From Streptomyces spectabilis (GTDB taxonomy: Bacteria > Actinomycetota > Actinomycetes > Streptomycetales > Streptomycetaceae), in NCBI RefSeq assembly GCF_008704795.1, contig NZ_CP023690.1:1488001-1552000 (forward strand): DNA of 64,000 nt, written 5' to 3'. Shown here in pieces: positions 26,111 through 33,237 of this stretch. The notes beneath the pieces were generated by a model that was given only the letters and a program-made list of their open reading frames with translations, was not told where the DNA came from and did not search any database. A program made the position numbers and the translations under genes. Position 1 is the stretch's first letter, and each line of letters begins with the position of its first letter.

Positions 26111-27127
26111 ATGTCTGACGACTGGAAGCGGCAGATCGACGCGCTCCACTCCGAACTCGTACGCCGTGACGACCCGGCCGCGTGGGTCAGCGAGGCCGAC
26201 GCCCTCGACGCGTCGTACCTCTATCCCCATCTCGCGGTGCGCGGCCCGGTGTTCGGCCTCGCCGCCCGCGAACCGGGGGACGAGACGGACTGGCGGCTCC
26301 TCAACGACGTCATGGACGGCACCCCGCAGCAGGCGCGCGACGGCCTGAACTCCCTGCTGTGGTTCAAGGCGAAGGACAGCGCGGACGGCCGCGCCGAGCG
26401 CCGGGCCCTGCTCGCCGCCGTGGCCCGCCTCGAACAGGAGCGGATCAACGAGGTGACCGTGCTCGGCACCCGCTATCGCGTCGTGCGCGGCGAGGAGTTC
26501 GCGCGCGCGGGCGACGACGGCCTCGAACCGCCGCGCCCCACCGACCCGGAGCCCGCCGTCCCCTCGTGGGACGAACGGCCGTCGCCGCCCTCCCATGACG
26601 CGGGCTTCGCGCTCGCCCCCGGCCGCGACAGCGGCGTCATGGCGGGCGCGCTGCGGCTCGCGCTGCGCGGCTTCACCTATGCGGGCGACGACTTTCCCCC
26701 GGCGTTCCGCGAGGACGCGCGGCGGGCCGTGCGGGACTATCCGGAGGTGGTCCTCCTGCCGGTGAGCTTCGGGGTCGCGGAGCGGAGCGGCGAGCGCTGG
26801 CGCCCGCGCGGCGCCCTGATGCCGACCCCGCACGACGCCCGCCGCCTCCTGGTCCACGGCCTGACCGAGTTCTGGCCGCTCCTGTACGACCTCGACGACG
26901 TCGAGCGCGCCGAGTTCGCCCGCGCCGCCGACCGCTTCAAGTCGGCGGGCCGCGCCAACGAGGTCGTCGTGCGCGACCAGTGCTTCCGCGTCTGCCGCGT
27001 GGAACGCATGGTCCGCGTGGGCCCGGACGGCCCCGAGCCCGCCCGCCCCTCCGACGTGGAGACGACGGAGCCGATGAAGCTCCACCCGACGATGGACGAG
27101 CACGGGACGATCCGCTACGACGAGTGA
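26111..27127 (+). CDS. DUF5954-like protein of unknown function
   Basis: A 338-residue cytoplasmic protein. VSEADALDASYLYPHLAVRGPVFGLAARE near the start and two copies of a pattern around RYRVVRGEEFARAGDDGLEPPRPTD and CFRVCRVERMVRVGPDGPEPARPSD suggest an internal duplication typical of the Streptomyces family I recall as DUF5954. No catalytic motif or membrane segment is seen. The ATG at 26111 is preferred to the ATG at 26102 because GGGAGA is correctly spaced only for the former. Its end overlaps the convergent gene by 13 bases. Confidence 0.75.
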   Translation: MSDDWKRQIDALHSELVRRDDPAAWVSEADALDASYLYPHLAVRGPVFGLAAREPGDETDWRLLNDVMDGTPQQARDGLNSLLWFKAKDSADGRAERRALLAAVARLEQERINEVTVLGTRYRVVRGEEFARAGDDGLEPPRPTDPEPAVPSWDERPSPPSHDAGFALAPGRDSGVMAGALRLALRGFTYAGDDFPPAFREDARRAVRDYPEVVLLPVSFGVAERSGERWRPRGALMPTPHDARRLLVHGLTEFWPLLYDLDDVERAEFARAADRFKSAGRANEVVVRDQCFRVCRVERMVRVGPDGPEPARPSDVETTEPMKLHPTMDEHGTIRYDE

Positions 27128-27966
27128 GGCGCCGCCGGGGCCGCGTCGGCGGCCGGGGCGTGCGTGGCGTCCGGTTCGTCCTCGGCGTCACCACGTCCCG
27201 CACGGCTGCGACGAGCGGCCTTCAGAGCGAGGTGTCCGGCGAACAGGGCAAGGATCGCGCCCAAGCCCGTGGCAATGTGGACGGCCGAATCCCAGGAGAA
27301 CCTCACCCATCCCCAGATATCCGCGAGCAGGCCACTGGAAGGCTTTCCCGGTGCGACGCGGAGCGTGAACTGACTCACGGACTCCGCGAGCACGTTGTCC
27401 GAGTCGAGGTAGTACGCGGTCGCCGTGAAGGAGACGGGCGCCGGGCCCGCCTTGTCCGGCCGCACCGACCATTCCCATCGGGCACGGTCACCCGGAGCCA
27501 GCACATTCTGCGCCGTTGACGAATGGGCCTCGCACGACTCCCCGAGTTCCAGGCAGTCGACCCTGATCCCCACGCGCGCCCCGACGTCCACCCCGCGATC
27601 ACGTCTGGCATTGGGAGACGCGCGCCAACTGCCTGAGACGACGACGGTCAGACGGCCCTTCTCGCCCACGCGAAGCCCTCGCGCCCTGAGTTCGAGGTCC
27701 CCTTTGAAAAGGGACTTACGGGCTCGCTCCACCTTGGAGACGTAATCGCGCTGGGGGTCCGGCGAGGCGCCCGGCGTGACGCCCGGGGAAGGAGCGGAGC
27801 CGTTCAACGGGTCACTTGGAAACGTCACACACACGACGAGGAGCGGAAGGATCAGCATGAGCGCATAGAGGATGAGCAATTGCCGTGCAAAGGGGCCGGT
27901 GAAGGGTGAGCGCCGAGCGCGTACCGGGCGTTTTCGTGGACGGTTCGAGCCTTTCCTGTTCCCCAT
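27115..27966 (-). CDS. Two-TM membrane protein with extracytoplasmic beta-domain, unknown function
   Basis: A 283-residue protein. A basic N-terminal tail (NRKGSNRPRKRPVRARR) leads to a first TM helix (about 27-48, LLILYALMLILPLLVVCV). An external domain of about 150 residues has strands such as GRLTVVVSGSW, ARWEWSVRPD and VSFTATAYYL, like an Ig/CARDB-type fold with two Cys (DCLELGESC) that may form a disulfide. A second TM helix at about 232-252 precedes an Ala/Pro/Asp-rich cytoplasmic tail. Codon third positions are less G/C-biased than in neighbours, hinting at a lineage-specific or acquired gene. Start ATG 27966 has GGGAAGG. Confidence 0.7.
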   Translation of the reverse strand: MGNRKGSNRPRKRPVRARRSPFTGPFARQLLILYALMLILPLLVVCVTFPSDPLNGSAPSPGVTPGASPDPQRDYVSKVERARKSLFKGDLELRARGLRVGEKGRLTVVVSGSWRASPNARRDRGVDVGARVGIRVDCLELGESCEAHSSTAQNVLAPGDRARWEWSVRPDKAGPAPVSFTATAYYLDSDNVLAESVSQFTLRVAPGKPSSGLLADIWGWVRFSWDSAVHIATGLGAILALFAGHLALKAARRSRAGRGDAEDEPDATHAPAADAAPAAPHSS

Positions 27967-28056
27967 CGCCTTCCCAGTTCCCCAGTCGAACTGTTGACCC
28001 CCGCTCCTGGAACGAGTGCCGTCACGCGGGGCACCAATGTCGCACGCCAGCGGTAT

Positions 28057-28102
28057 CGAGGTACCGGCTTCCTCTATCGAGTGAGTACCTCGGATCGAGG
28101 TA
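28057..28102. promoter_or_regulatory. Probable PadR operator
   Basis: TACCTCG-GAT-CGAGGTA at 28086-28102 is a perfect inverted repeat with 7-base arms, 28 bases before the PadR start. A third CGAGGTA half-site at 28057-28063 (inside TATCGAGGTACC) lies 39 bases upstream of the matching half. Autoregulation of the PadR gene, and possibly of the divergent membrane gene, is inferred. Confidence 0.6.
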
Positions 28103-28130
28103 TGCACGGTCGCTGTGCGACGATGACCCC

Positions 28131-28676
28131 GTGTTGGAGCTAGCGATCCTGGGAAGTCTCGCCGAAGGCCCGCTGCACGGGTACGAGCTGCGGCGACGGG
28201 TCGAGCGGCTGTCCGGGCACACCCGTCCGGTCAGTGACGGCAGTCTGTATCCGGCGATCAATCGGCTGGTCAAGCGCGGGCTGCTGAGCCGGCACAGCGA
28301 GCCGGGCGCGGCGGCCACCCGGCGGCACGTCCTGACCCTCAACGACGCCGGGCGCGAGCACCTCCTGGAGCGGCTGCGCGACCCCGCGCCGCACGAGATC
28401 ACGGACTCCTCGCGGTTCTTCACCGTCCTCGCGTTCCTCTCGCTGCTGCCCGACACGGCGGGGCAGCACGCGGTCCTGCGGCGGCGCCTGGAGTTCCTGG
28501 AGACCCCCGCGAGCTTCTTCTACGAGGACGAACGGCCGCTGCGGGCCGAGGAGGTCGAGGACCCGTACCGCCGCGGCATGCTCCTGACCGCGCGGGCCGT
28601 CAACCGCGCGGAAGTCGCCTGGCTGCGGGAGGTCCTGGACGGCGGCCCCGACGGTCCCGGGGGCAGCGGGTCCTGA
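28131..28676 (+). CDS. PadR-family transcriptional regulator
   Basis: A 181-residue repressor. The PadR winged helix-turn-helix opens directly with LELAILGSLAEGPLHGYELRRRVERL and SDGSLYPAINRLVKRGLLSRH, followed by RRHVLTLNDAGREHLLERL. The C-terminal half (HEITDSSRFFTVLAFLSLLPD onward) is the helical dimerisation domain of the Vir/PadR-s1-like subgroup. The GTG at 28131 lacks a Shine-Dalgarno sequence, so translation may be leaderless. The regulated transporter or enzyme is not obvious; the palindrome upstream points to autoregulation. Confidence 0.9.
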   Translation: MLELAILGSLAEGPLHGYELRRRVERLSGHTRPVSDGSLYPAINRLVKRGLLSRHSEPGAAATRRHVLTLNDAGREHLLERLRDPAPHEITDSSRFFTVLAFLSLLPDTAGQHAVLRRRLEFLETPASFFYEDERPLRAEEVEDPYRRGMLLTARAVNRAEVAWLREVLDGGPDGPGGSGS

Positions 28677-28907
28677 GGCCGCCCGCGCCCGCCCACACGT
28701 CCGGCCGACCGGACAACCTCCTCGCGGTGGACGCGCCGTGGCGATTCACGGATACCCGGTGGTCGAGCGGGGTAGGGAACCGGGTCGGCGTGCGACGCAC
28801 CTCCGGGCCCACCTCCAGGTTGCGGCGTTCGCCCGGGTTCTGGTTGCGTCACGCGAGCGGCCACGAGAACCGCGGCCGGACCGCCTTCCCGCCCTGACGG
28901 AGTGCTG

Positions 28908-29699
28908 ATGACCATCGAACCGAGGACGACGACCACCCGCGCCGGGGGCACCGCGACCACCGCCGCCGCCCGCTGGCTGCGGCGCCCGCAGCCGCGCCCT
29001 GGGGCGCGGACCACCCTGGTGTGCTTCCCGCACGCGGGCGGCACCGCCTCGTTCTTCACGCCCTGGGCGCAGCTGGTGCCGTCCCACGTCGAGCTGGTCG
29101 CGCTGCAGTACCCGGGCCGCCAGGACCGGCTCGGGGAGCGGCCGATCGCGACGATGACCGACCTGGCGAACGCCGTCGCGGAGGTCCTGCGCACCGGCAT
29201 ACGCGCCGACCGCGAGCTGCTCCTGTTCGGGCACAGCATGGGCGCCGCGCTCGCCTGGGAGACGGCGCTGCGCCTGGAGGCGGGGACGGGCCCCGCGCCG
29301 CGGCGGCTCTTCGTCTCCGGGCACGAGGGCCCGCGCCGCAAGCGCCGCGGCACGGTGCACCTGCTGCCCGAGGAGCAGTTCGTGGGGAAGATGAAGGAGC
29401 TGGGCGGCACCGACCCCCGGCTCCTGGACGAGCCCGAGCTGCGCGAGATGGTGCTGCCCGCGGTCCGCGCCGACTACCGCCTCATCGAGACCTACCGCCC
29501 GGACCTGGAGGCCCGCCTCCGCTGCCCGATCGGGGTGTTCACCGGCGACCAGGACGGTGAGGTGACGACGGAGGACGCCGACGCGTGGCGCGAGACGAGC
29601 CTCGGCGGCGACTTCTTCACGAAGGTGCTGCCCGGCGACCACTTCTACCTCGCGGACCAGGCCGAGCACATCGTCGCCGAGATGTTCGGCGCCCGCTAG
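28908..29699 (+). CDS. Type II thioesterase
   Basis: A 263-residue alpha/beta hydrolase of the editing thioesterases that clear misprimed acyl groups from PKS/NRPS carrier proteins. LVCFPHAGGTASFFTPWA opens the domain, and the triad is Ser in LFGHSMGAALAWE, Asp in GDQDGEVT and His in LPGDHFYL. YPGRQDRLGE is also characteristic. ATG 28908 has CGGAG upstream; a GTG 6 bases earlier is less likely. No PKS or NRPS gene occurs in the window, so this is an orphan here and would serve a distant cluster. Confidence 0.9.
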   Translation: MTIEPRTTTTRAGGTATTAAARWLRRPQPRPGARTTLVCFPHAGGTASFFTPWAQLVPSHVELVALQYPGRQDRLGERPIATMTDLANAVAEVLRTGIRADRELLLFGHSMGAALAWETALRLEAGTGPAPRRLFVSGHEGPRRKRRGTVHLLPEEQFVGKMKELGGTDPRLLDEPELREMVLPAVRADYRLIETYRPDLEARLRCPIGVFTGDQDGEVTTEDADAWRETSLGGDFFTKVLPGDHFYLADQAEHIVAEMFGAR

Positions 29700-29733
29700 G
29701 CGTCGAACATCCCGGCGAGGGGTGAGCAGCGGT

Positions 29734-31233
29734 TCAGACCGCGGCACGCTCCGGAGCCTTGGACTCCGCGTCCGACTCCGCCACCTTCGTGACGGCGCTC
29801 GCACGCGGCGCGTGCGCCGCCCGCAGACCGCCGATGGCCACCGCCACGACCAGGAGGAACGCGGCGCCCGCGATGGCGAAGCTCAGGGTGAACTGACTCT
29901 CCTGGGGCAGCGAGGGCATTCCGGCCGGGAGCTCGATCGTCTTCGACGCGAGGAGCGTGGTGATCATCGCGCTCGCGATGGCGCTGCCCACCGAGCGGGA
30001 GATGGAGTTGATGCCGTTGGCGATGCCGGTCTGGTGGGCCGGGACGCTGGCGACGATGAGCGCGGGCATGGAGGCGTAGCCGAAGCTGATCGCCAGGCCG
30101 ACGACCATGCCCGCGCCGATCACGGAGGCGCTGGTGTCGTGCGCCAGGGTCAGCCAGGCGAAGCCGAGGACGCCGAAGGCCGCGCCGACGGCGAGCGTGA
30201 CCCGCGCCCCGATCCGGCGCACCAGGACGCCGCCGAACTGGGCGCCGACCAGCGAGACGAGCGTGGTCGGCAGCAGGTACACGACGGAGGCGCCGAGCAC
30301 GGAGGCGCCGAAGCCGTAGCCGGCCACGTCCTCGGGCATCTGCACGAGGTACGAGACGCCGATGAACTGGGCGAACATCGCGAAGCCGAGCAGCAGACCC
30401 GCCAGGTTGGTGAAGAGCACGGGCCGGTGCGTGAACATCTTCATGTCCACCATGGGCTCCCTGACCCGGCTCTCGGTGAGGACCCACACGCCCGCCATCA
30501 CGACCGCCCCGGCGAAGGAGCCGAGGGTGCGGCCCGACGTCCAGCCCCACTCGTGGCCCTGCGAGATCGGCAGGAGCAGCAGGACGAGGAGCAGCGCCAG
30601 GGTGAGCGCGCCCAGCCAGTCGGTCCTGCCGCCCGTCTTGGAGCGGGAGGCGGGCACGACGAAGATCACGCCGATGAGCGCCACCACGGCGAGGACGACC
30701 GCGAGCCAGAAGACCCGGTGGTAGTCGGGGTCGTCACCCTGGGTGAGGAGCCCCGCGCCGACCAGGGCGAGACCGCTGCCGAACGCGAGCGTGCCGCTGA
30801 CCAGGGCCATCGCCCCGTGCAGCTTCTCCGGCCTGATCTCCTCGCGCAGCACGGACAGGGCGAGCGGGAAGATGGCGGTCGCCGCTCCCTGCATCACGCG
30901 GCCGACGATCAGCCAGGTCAGCGAGGTCGTGGTGGCGGCGAGCACCGAGCCCGCGATCATCACCAGGAGCACGCCGATGAGCGTGGGCTTCTTGCCGTGC
31001 TGGTCGCCGAAGCGGCCGAGGAGCGGGGTGAAGACGGCGGCCGACAGGAGGGTGGCCGTGGTCACCCAGCTGACGTTGGCCGTGGTGGCGTCCAGGTCGT
31101 TCTGGATGATCGACAGGATCGGGACGACCAGGGTCTGCATCATCGATACGACCATGGCGGCGAGGCCGAGGACCAGGACGACCGAGGTCTGTCCCGAGGG
31201 CCTTGAGCCCGCCGTGTGCTGTGCGTGAGACAC
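29734..31233 (-). CDS. MFS drug/proton antiporter, DHA2-like
   Basis: A 499-residue membrane protein with about 14 TM helices. After the first helix comes ILSIIQNDLDATTANVSWVTTATLL, then GRFGDQHGKKP as the loop 2-3 motif A and GRVMQGAATAIFPLALSVLRE as motif C-like region, all typical of EmrB/QacA exporters. The GTG at 31233 follows GGGAAGAG; a TTG 15 bases upstream is less likely. It diverges from a MarR gene with palindromes in the 112-base gap, the common arrangement of a repressor and its efflux pump. Confidence 0.92.
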   Translation of the reverse strand: MSHAQHTAGSRPSGQTSVVLVLGLAAMVVSMMQTLVVPILSIIQNDLDATTANVSWVTTATLLSAAVFTPLLGRFGDQHGKKPTLIGVLLVMIAGSVLAATTTSLTWLIVGRVMQGAATAIFPLALSVLREEIRPEKLHGAMALVSGTLAFGSGLALVGAGLLTQGDDPDYHRVFWLAVVLAVVALIGVIFVVPASRSKTGGRTDWLGALTLALLLVLLLLPISQGHEWGWTSGRTLGSFAGAVVMAGVWVLTESRVREPMVDMKMFTHRPVLFTNLAGLLLGFAMFAQFIGVSYLVQMPEDVAGYGFGASVLGASVVYLLPTTLVSLVGAQFGGVLVRRIGARVTLAVGAAFGVLGFAWLTLAHDTSASVIGAGMVVGLAISFGYASMPALIVASVPAHQTGIANGINSISRSVGSAIASAMITTLLASKTIELPAGMPSLPQESQFTLSFAIAGAAFLLVVAVAIGGLRAAHAPRASAVTKVAESDAESKAPERAAV

Positions 31234-31267
31234 GGAATCTCTTCCCAACTGCTTAAGAACCTAGAAA

Positions 31268-31282
31268 CTTGAGAACCTCAAG
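31268..31282. promoter_or_regulatory. MarR operator 1
   Basis: CTTGAG-AAC-CTCAAG, a perfect inverted repeat with 6-base arms located 35 bases upstream of the exporter start. A related, looser TTGA-N5-TCAA repeat lies at 31310-31322. Confidence 0.65.
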
Positions 31283-31309
31283 CAACCGCATCACTGTAGG
31301 GGCCATTGT

Positions 31310-31339
31310 TTGAGATGGTCAAGTTTTAGGGCGTAAGGT
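31310..31339 (+). promoter_or_regulatory. MarR promoter overlapping operator 2
   Basis: TTGAGA (31310-31315), 18 bases, TAAGGT (31334-31339). Transcription would start about 7 bases later, at the A of the ATG (31346), so the message is probably leaderless. The TTGA-N5-TCAA palindrome covers the -35 region, consistent with autorepression. Confidence 0.55.
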
Positions 31340-31345
31340 GGACCC

Positions 31346-31786
31346 ATGCCTGAGACTCCCCGCGTCGGCACCGGCCAGCTGATGGAGCTGCTGTCGGTGT
31401 CGCTCGGCGCCTACTACGGCGATTTCACGGCCGCGGCCGCCCGTGAGAACCTCACGGCCAGCCAGGGCAAGACCCTGAGCGTGCTGCGGCGCGGCCCCGC
31501 CGCGATGCGCGTGCTCGCCGGGACGCTGGCCTGCGACGCCTCGAACATGACGGGGATCATCGACCGCCTGGAGAAGCGCGACCTGGTGCGGCGCGAGCCG
31601 AGCCCCGGCGACCGGCGCGTCAAGAACGTCGTCCTCACCGCCGAGGGCGAGCGCGTCATCGACGCGATCCGCGCGAACATGGGCACCACGCTGGCGGGCC
31701 TGGACACCCTCGACGACGAGGAGCGCACGACCCTGCACGACCTCCTGAGCCGCGTCTTCCTCCCCGGCCCCGGCGCCGCGTCCTAG
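31346..31786 (+). CDS. MarR-family transcriptional repressor
   Basis: A 146-residue winged-helix regulator. The recognition region is TASQGKTLSVLRRGPAAMRVLAGTLACDASNMTGIIDRLEKRDLVRR followed by the wing PSPGDRRVKNVVLTAEG, the classical MarR signature with the DxRxK/R wing. Flanking helices form the dimer interface. It probably represses the divergent MFS exporter and itself, and releases DNA on binding a drug or phenolic ligand. Confidence 0.93.
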   Translation: MPETPRVGTGQLMELLSVSLGAYYGDFTAAAARENLTASQGKTLSVLRRGPAAMRVLAGTLACDASNMTGIIDRLEKRDLVRREPSPGDRRVKNVVLTAEGERVIDAIRANMGTTLAGLDTLDDEERTTLHDLLSRVFLPGPGAAS

Positions 31787-31861
31787 CGCCTCGCCCCCGG
31801 GCGTCCGCGGTCCCGTCGTGGCTGGTCGCGCGGTTCCCCGCGCCTCGGTGCGGCGCCCCGC

Positions 31862-32704
31862 TCAGGCGCGGGCGGCGTGCCCGGTCAGTGTCTCCCCCAC
31901 CGCCGCACTGGCCAGGTAGTGCGCCGCCAGACGGAAGTCGAAGGCGTGGATGGTCTCGTGGGTGTCGGCGTCCACCCCGCGGAAGTGCCGGGAGACACCG
32001 CGCACCGGCAGGGCGACCAGGTCACCGAGGTCGGCGACGTTGACCCAGCGGCGCACCGACGGCGGGCGCCCGCCGACACCGTCGGCGGGCGCGGGATCAA
32101 GACGGGGGAAGACGGCGTGCGGCAGGGCGAGGGGCGAGCCGAGCGTGAGGAACAGCTCCACCTGGTGCTCGGGGTGCGCCCACAGCGTTTCGTAGGCGAC
32201 GACGGAGCCGAGCGAGTGCGCGATCACCACATCGGGCCGCTCGCGGGCGATCGTCTCCGCCACCGCGTTCCGCGCGTCGTCCCTGGCCCGCGTCCCGCTC
32301 CGCAGATACGTGGCCACCTCGCCGAAGAACCGGGCGACGAACCGCTCGACGAGCCGCGGTGAGAGGCGGCGCCGTGCGGCCAGCCAGCCCAGCGCCTGCC
32401 GGACGGGCCACGTGCCCGGCCCCTGGTCCTCCTCGTCCGGCAGGCCCAGCTCACCCAGCCAGAGCCGGACCAACTGCTCGGCGTCGTCCGGCAGATCGTC
32501 CAGGCCGACGTCGCCGCCCTGCGCGTCCTCGTCCTGGACGTGGTCGGCGTAGTACGCGACGGACAGGTCCGCCGTGCTCATCAGGGCGGCGCCGGGGCCC
32601 CGGGCCAGATGCCCCTGCCAGATCCCGGTCAGCCGTGCCGCCGCGTCCTGCGCGGACTGCCCCGGCTGGTGGTTCCCCACACCGTGTACGCCAACGATCC
32701 GCAC
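31862..32704 (-). CDS. Alpha/beta-hydrolase (lipase/PGAP1-like serine hydrolase)
   Basis: A 280-residue hydrolase. It opens with VRIVGVHGVGNHQPGQSAQDAA, an oxyanion-type HGVGNHQ motif found in PGAP1/lipase-like predicted hydrolases, and carries the nucleophile elbow IAHSLGSVVAYE. LFLTLGSPLALP follows, and an acidic residue and His occur in the C-terminal part (VDADTHETIHAFDFRLAAHYL). The GTG at 32704 has GGAG 6 bases upstream. No signal peptide, so cytoplasmic. It diverges from the small TCD1-like gene and the caspase-NTPase gene; such hydrolases are known effectors in bacterial conflict systems, making a functional link plausible. Confidence 0.82.
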   Translation of the reverse strand: MRIVGVHGVGNHQPGQSAQDAAARLTGIWQGHLARGPGAALMSTADLSVAYYADHVQDEDAQGGDVGLDDLPDDAEQLVRLWLGELGLPDEEDQGPGTWPVRQALGWLAARRRLSPRLVERFVARFFGEVATYLRSGTRARDDARNAVAETIARERPDVVIAHSLGSVVAYETLWAHPEHQVELFLTLGSPLALPHAVFPRLDPAPADGVGGRPPSVRRWVNVADLGDLVALPVRGVSRHFRGVDADTHETIHAFDFRLAAHYLASAAVGETLTGHAARA

Positions 32705-32854
32705 GGCACTCCGATGCTCGCCTCTGCCCCGGCTCCTCACCGCGCCGTCGAGGAGCGATCTCCTTTTCCCACAGGCGCGTTGAGCTTCCTGCACAATAGG
32801 GCAAGCCTCGGACGGCGGGGCGCGAAGCCCGTTCCTGCGGTCAGAAGGAGAACG

Positions 32855-33202
32855 ATGCGCGAGGTGGCCCGGTTCCCGCTGGCCGACGGCGGGATCGCGA
32901 GCGTGGAGGTGGAGGACCAGGAGTACGGCGCGCGCTCCTTGGCCCGCCGCGGCGGCTACATCGAGGCCGCCAGCACCCTGGACCACGCCATGGATCAGAT
33001 CCGCGACGTCGCGAGCGCGATGGTGCGCCCCCTGCGCGACATCCAACCGCGGCCGGACGGCGTCGAAGTGGCCTTCGGCGTACGGCTGAACGCGGAAGCG
33101 GGAGCCCTCATCTCCAGCAGCGTGGTGGAGAGCCACTTCCAGGTGACCCTGACCTGGACGGCCACGCCGCCGGCCCGCGAACCCGGCGAGGTCAGCGACT
33201 GA
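32855..33202 (+). CDS. CU044_2847 / trypsin-co-occurring domain 1-like small protein
   Basis: A 115-residue protein: an N-terminal strand pair (ARFPLADGGIASVEVED), a central helical part (EAASTLDHAMDQIRDVASAMVRPLRD) and a C-terminal strand-rich EVAFGVRLNAEAGALISSSVVESHFQVTLTW. This order, especially the 'EFGVKLSAEAGA...FKVTLTW'-like tail, fits the family I recall as CU044_2847 (trypsin-co-occurring domain 1), which accompanies proteases and signalling NTPases. AGAAGGAG precedes the ATG. It ends 35 bases before the caspase-NTPase gene, so the two are likely one operon, and it may be an adaptor or substrate of that protein. Confidence 0.78.
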   Translation: MREVARFPLADGGIASVEVEDQEYGARSLARRGGYIEAASTLDHAMDQIRDVASAMVRPLRDIQPRPDGVEVAFGVRLNAEAGALISSSVVESHFQVTLTWTATPPAREPGEVSD

Positions 33203-33237
33203 CCACGGGCCGCCCGGGTACTCGTCCAAAGCGAGAC

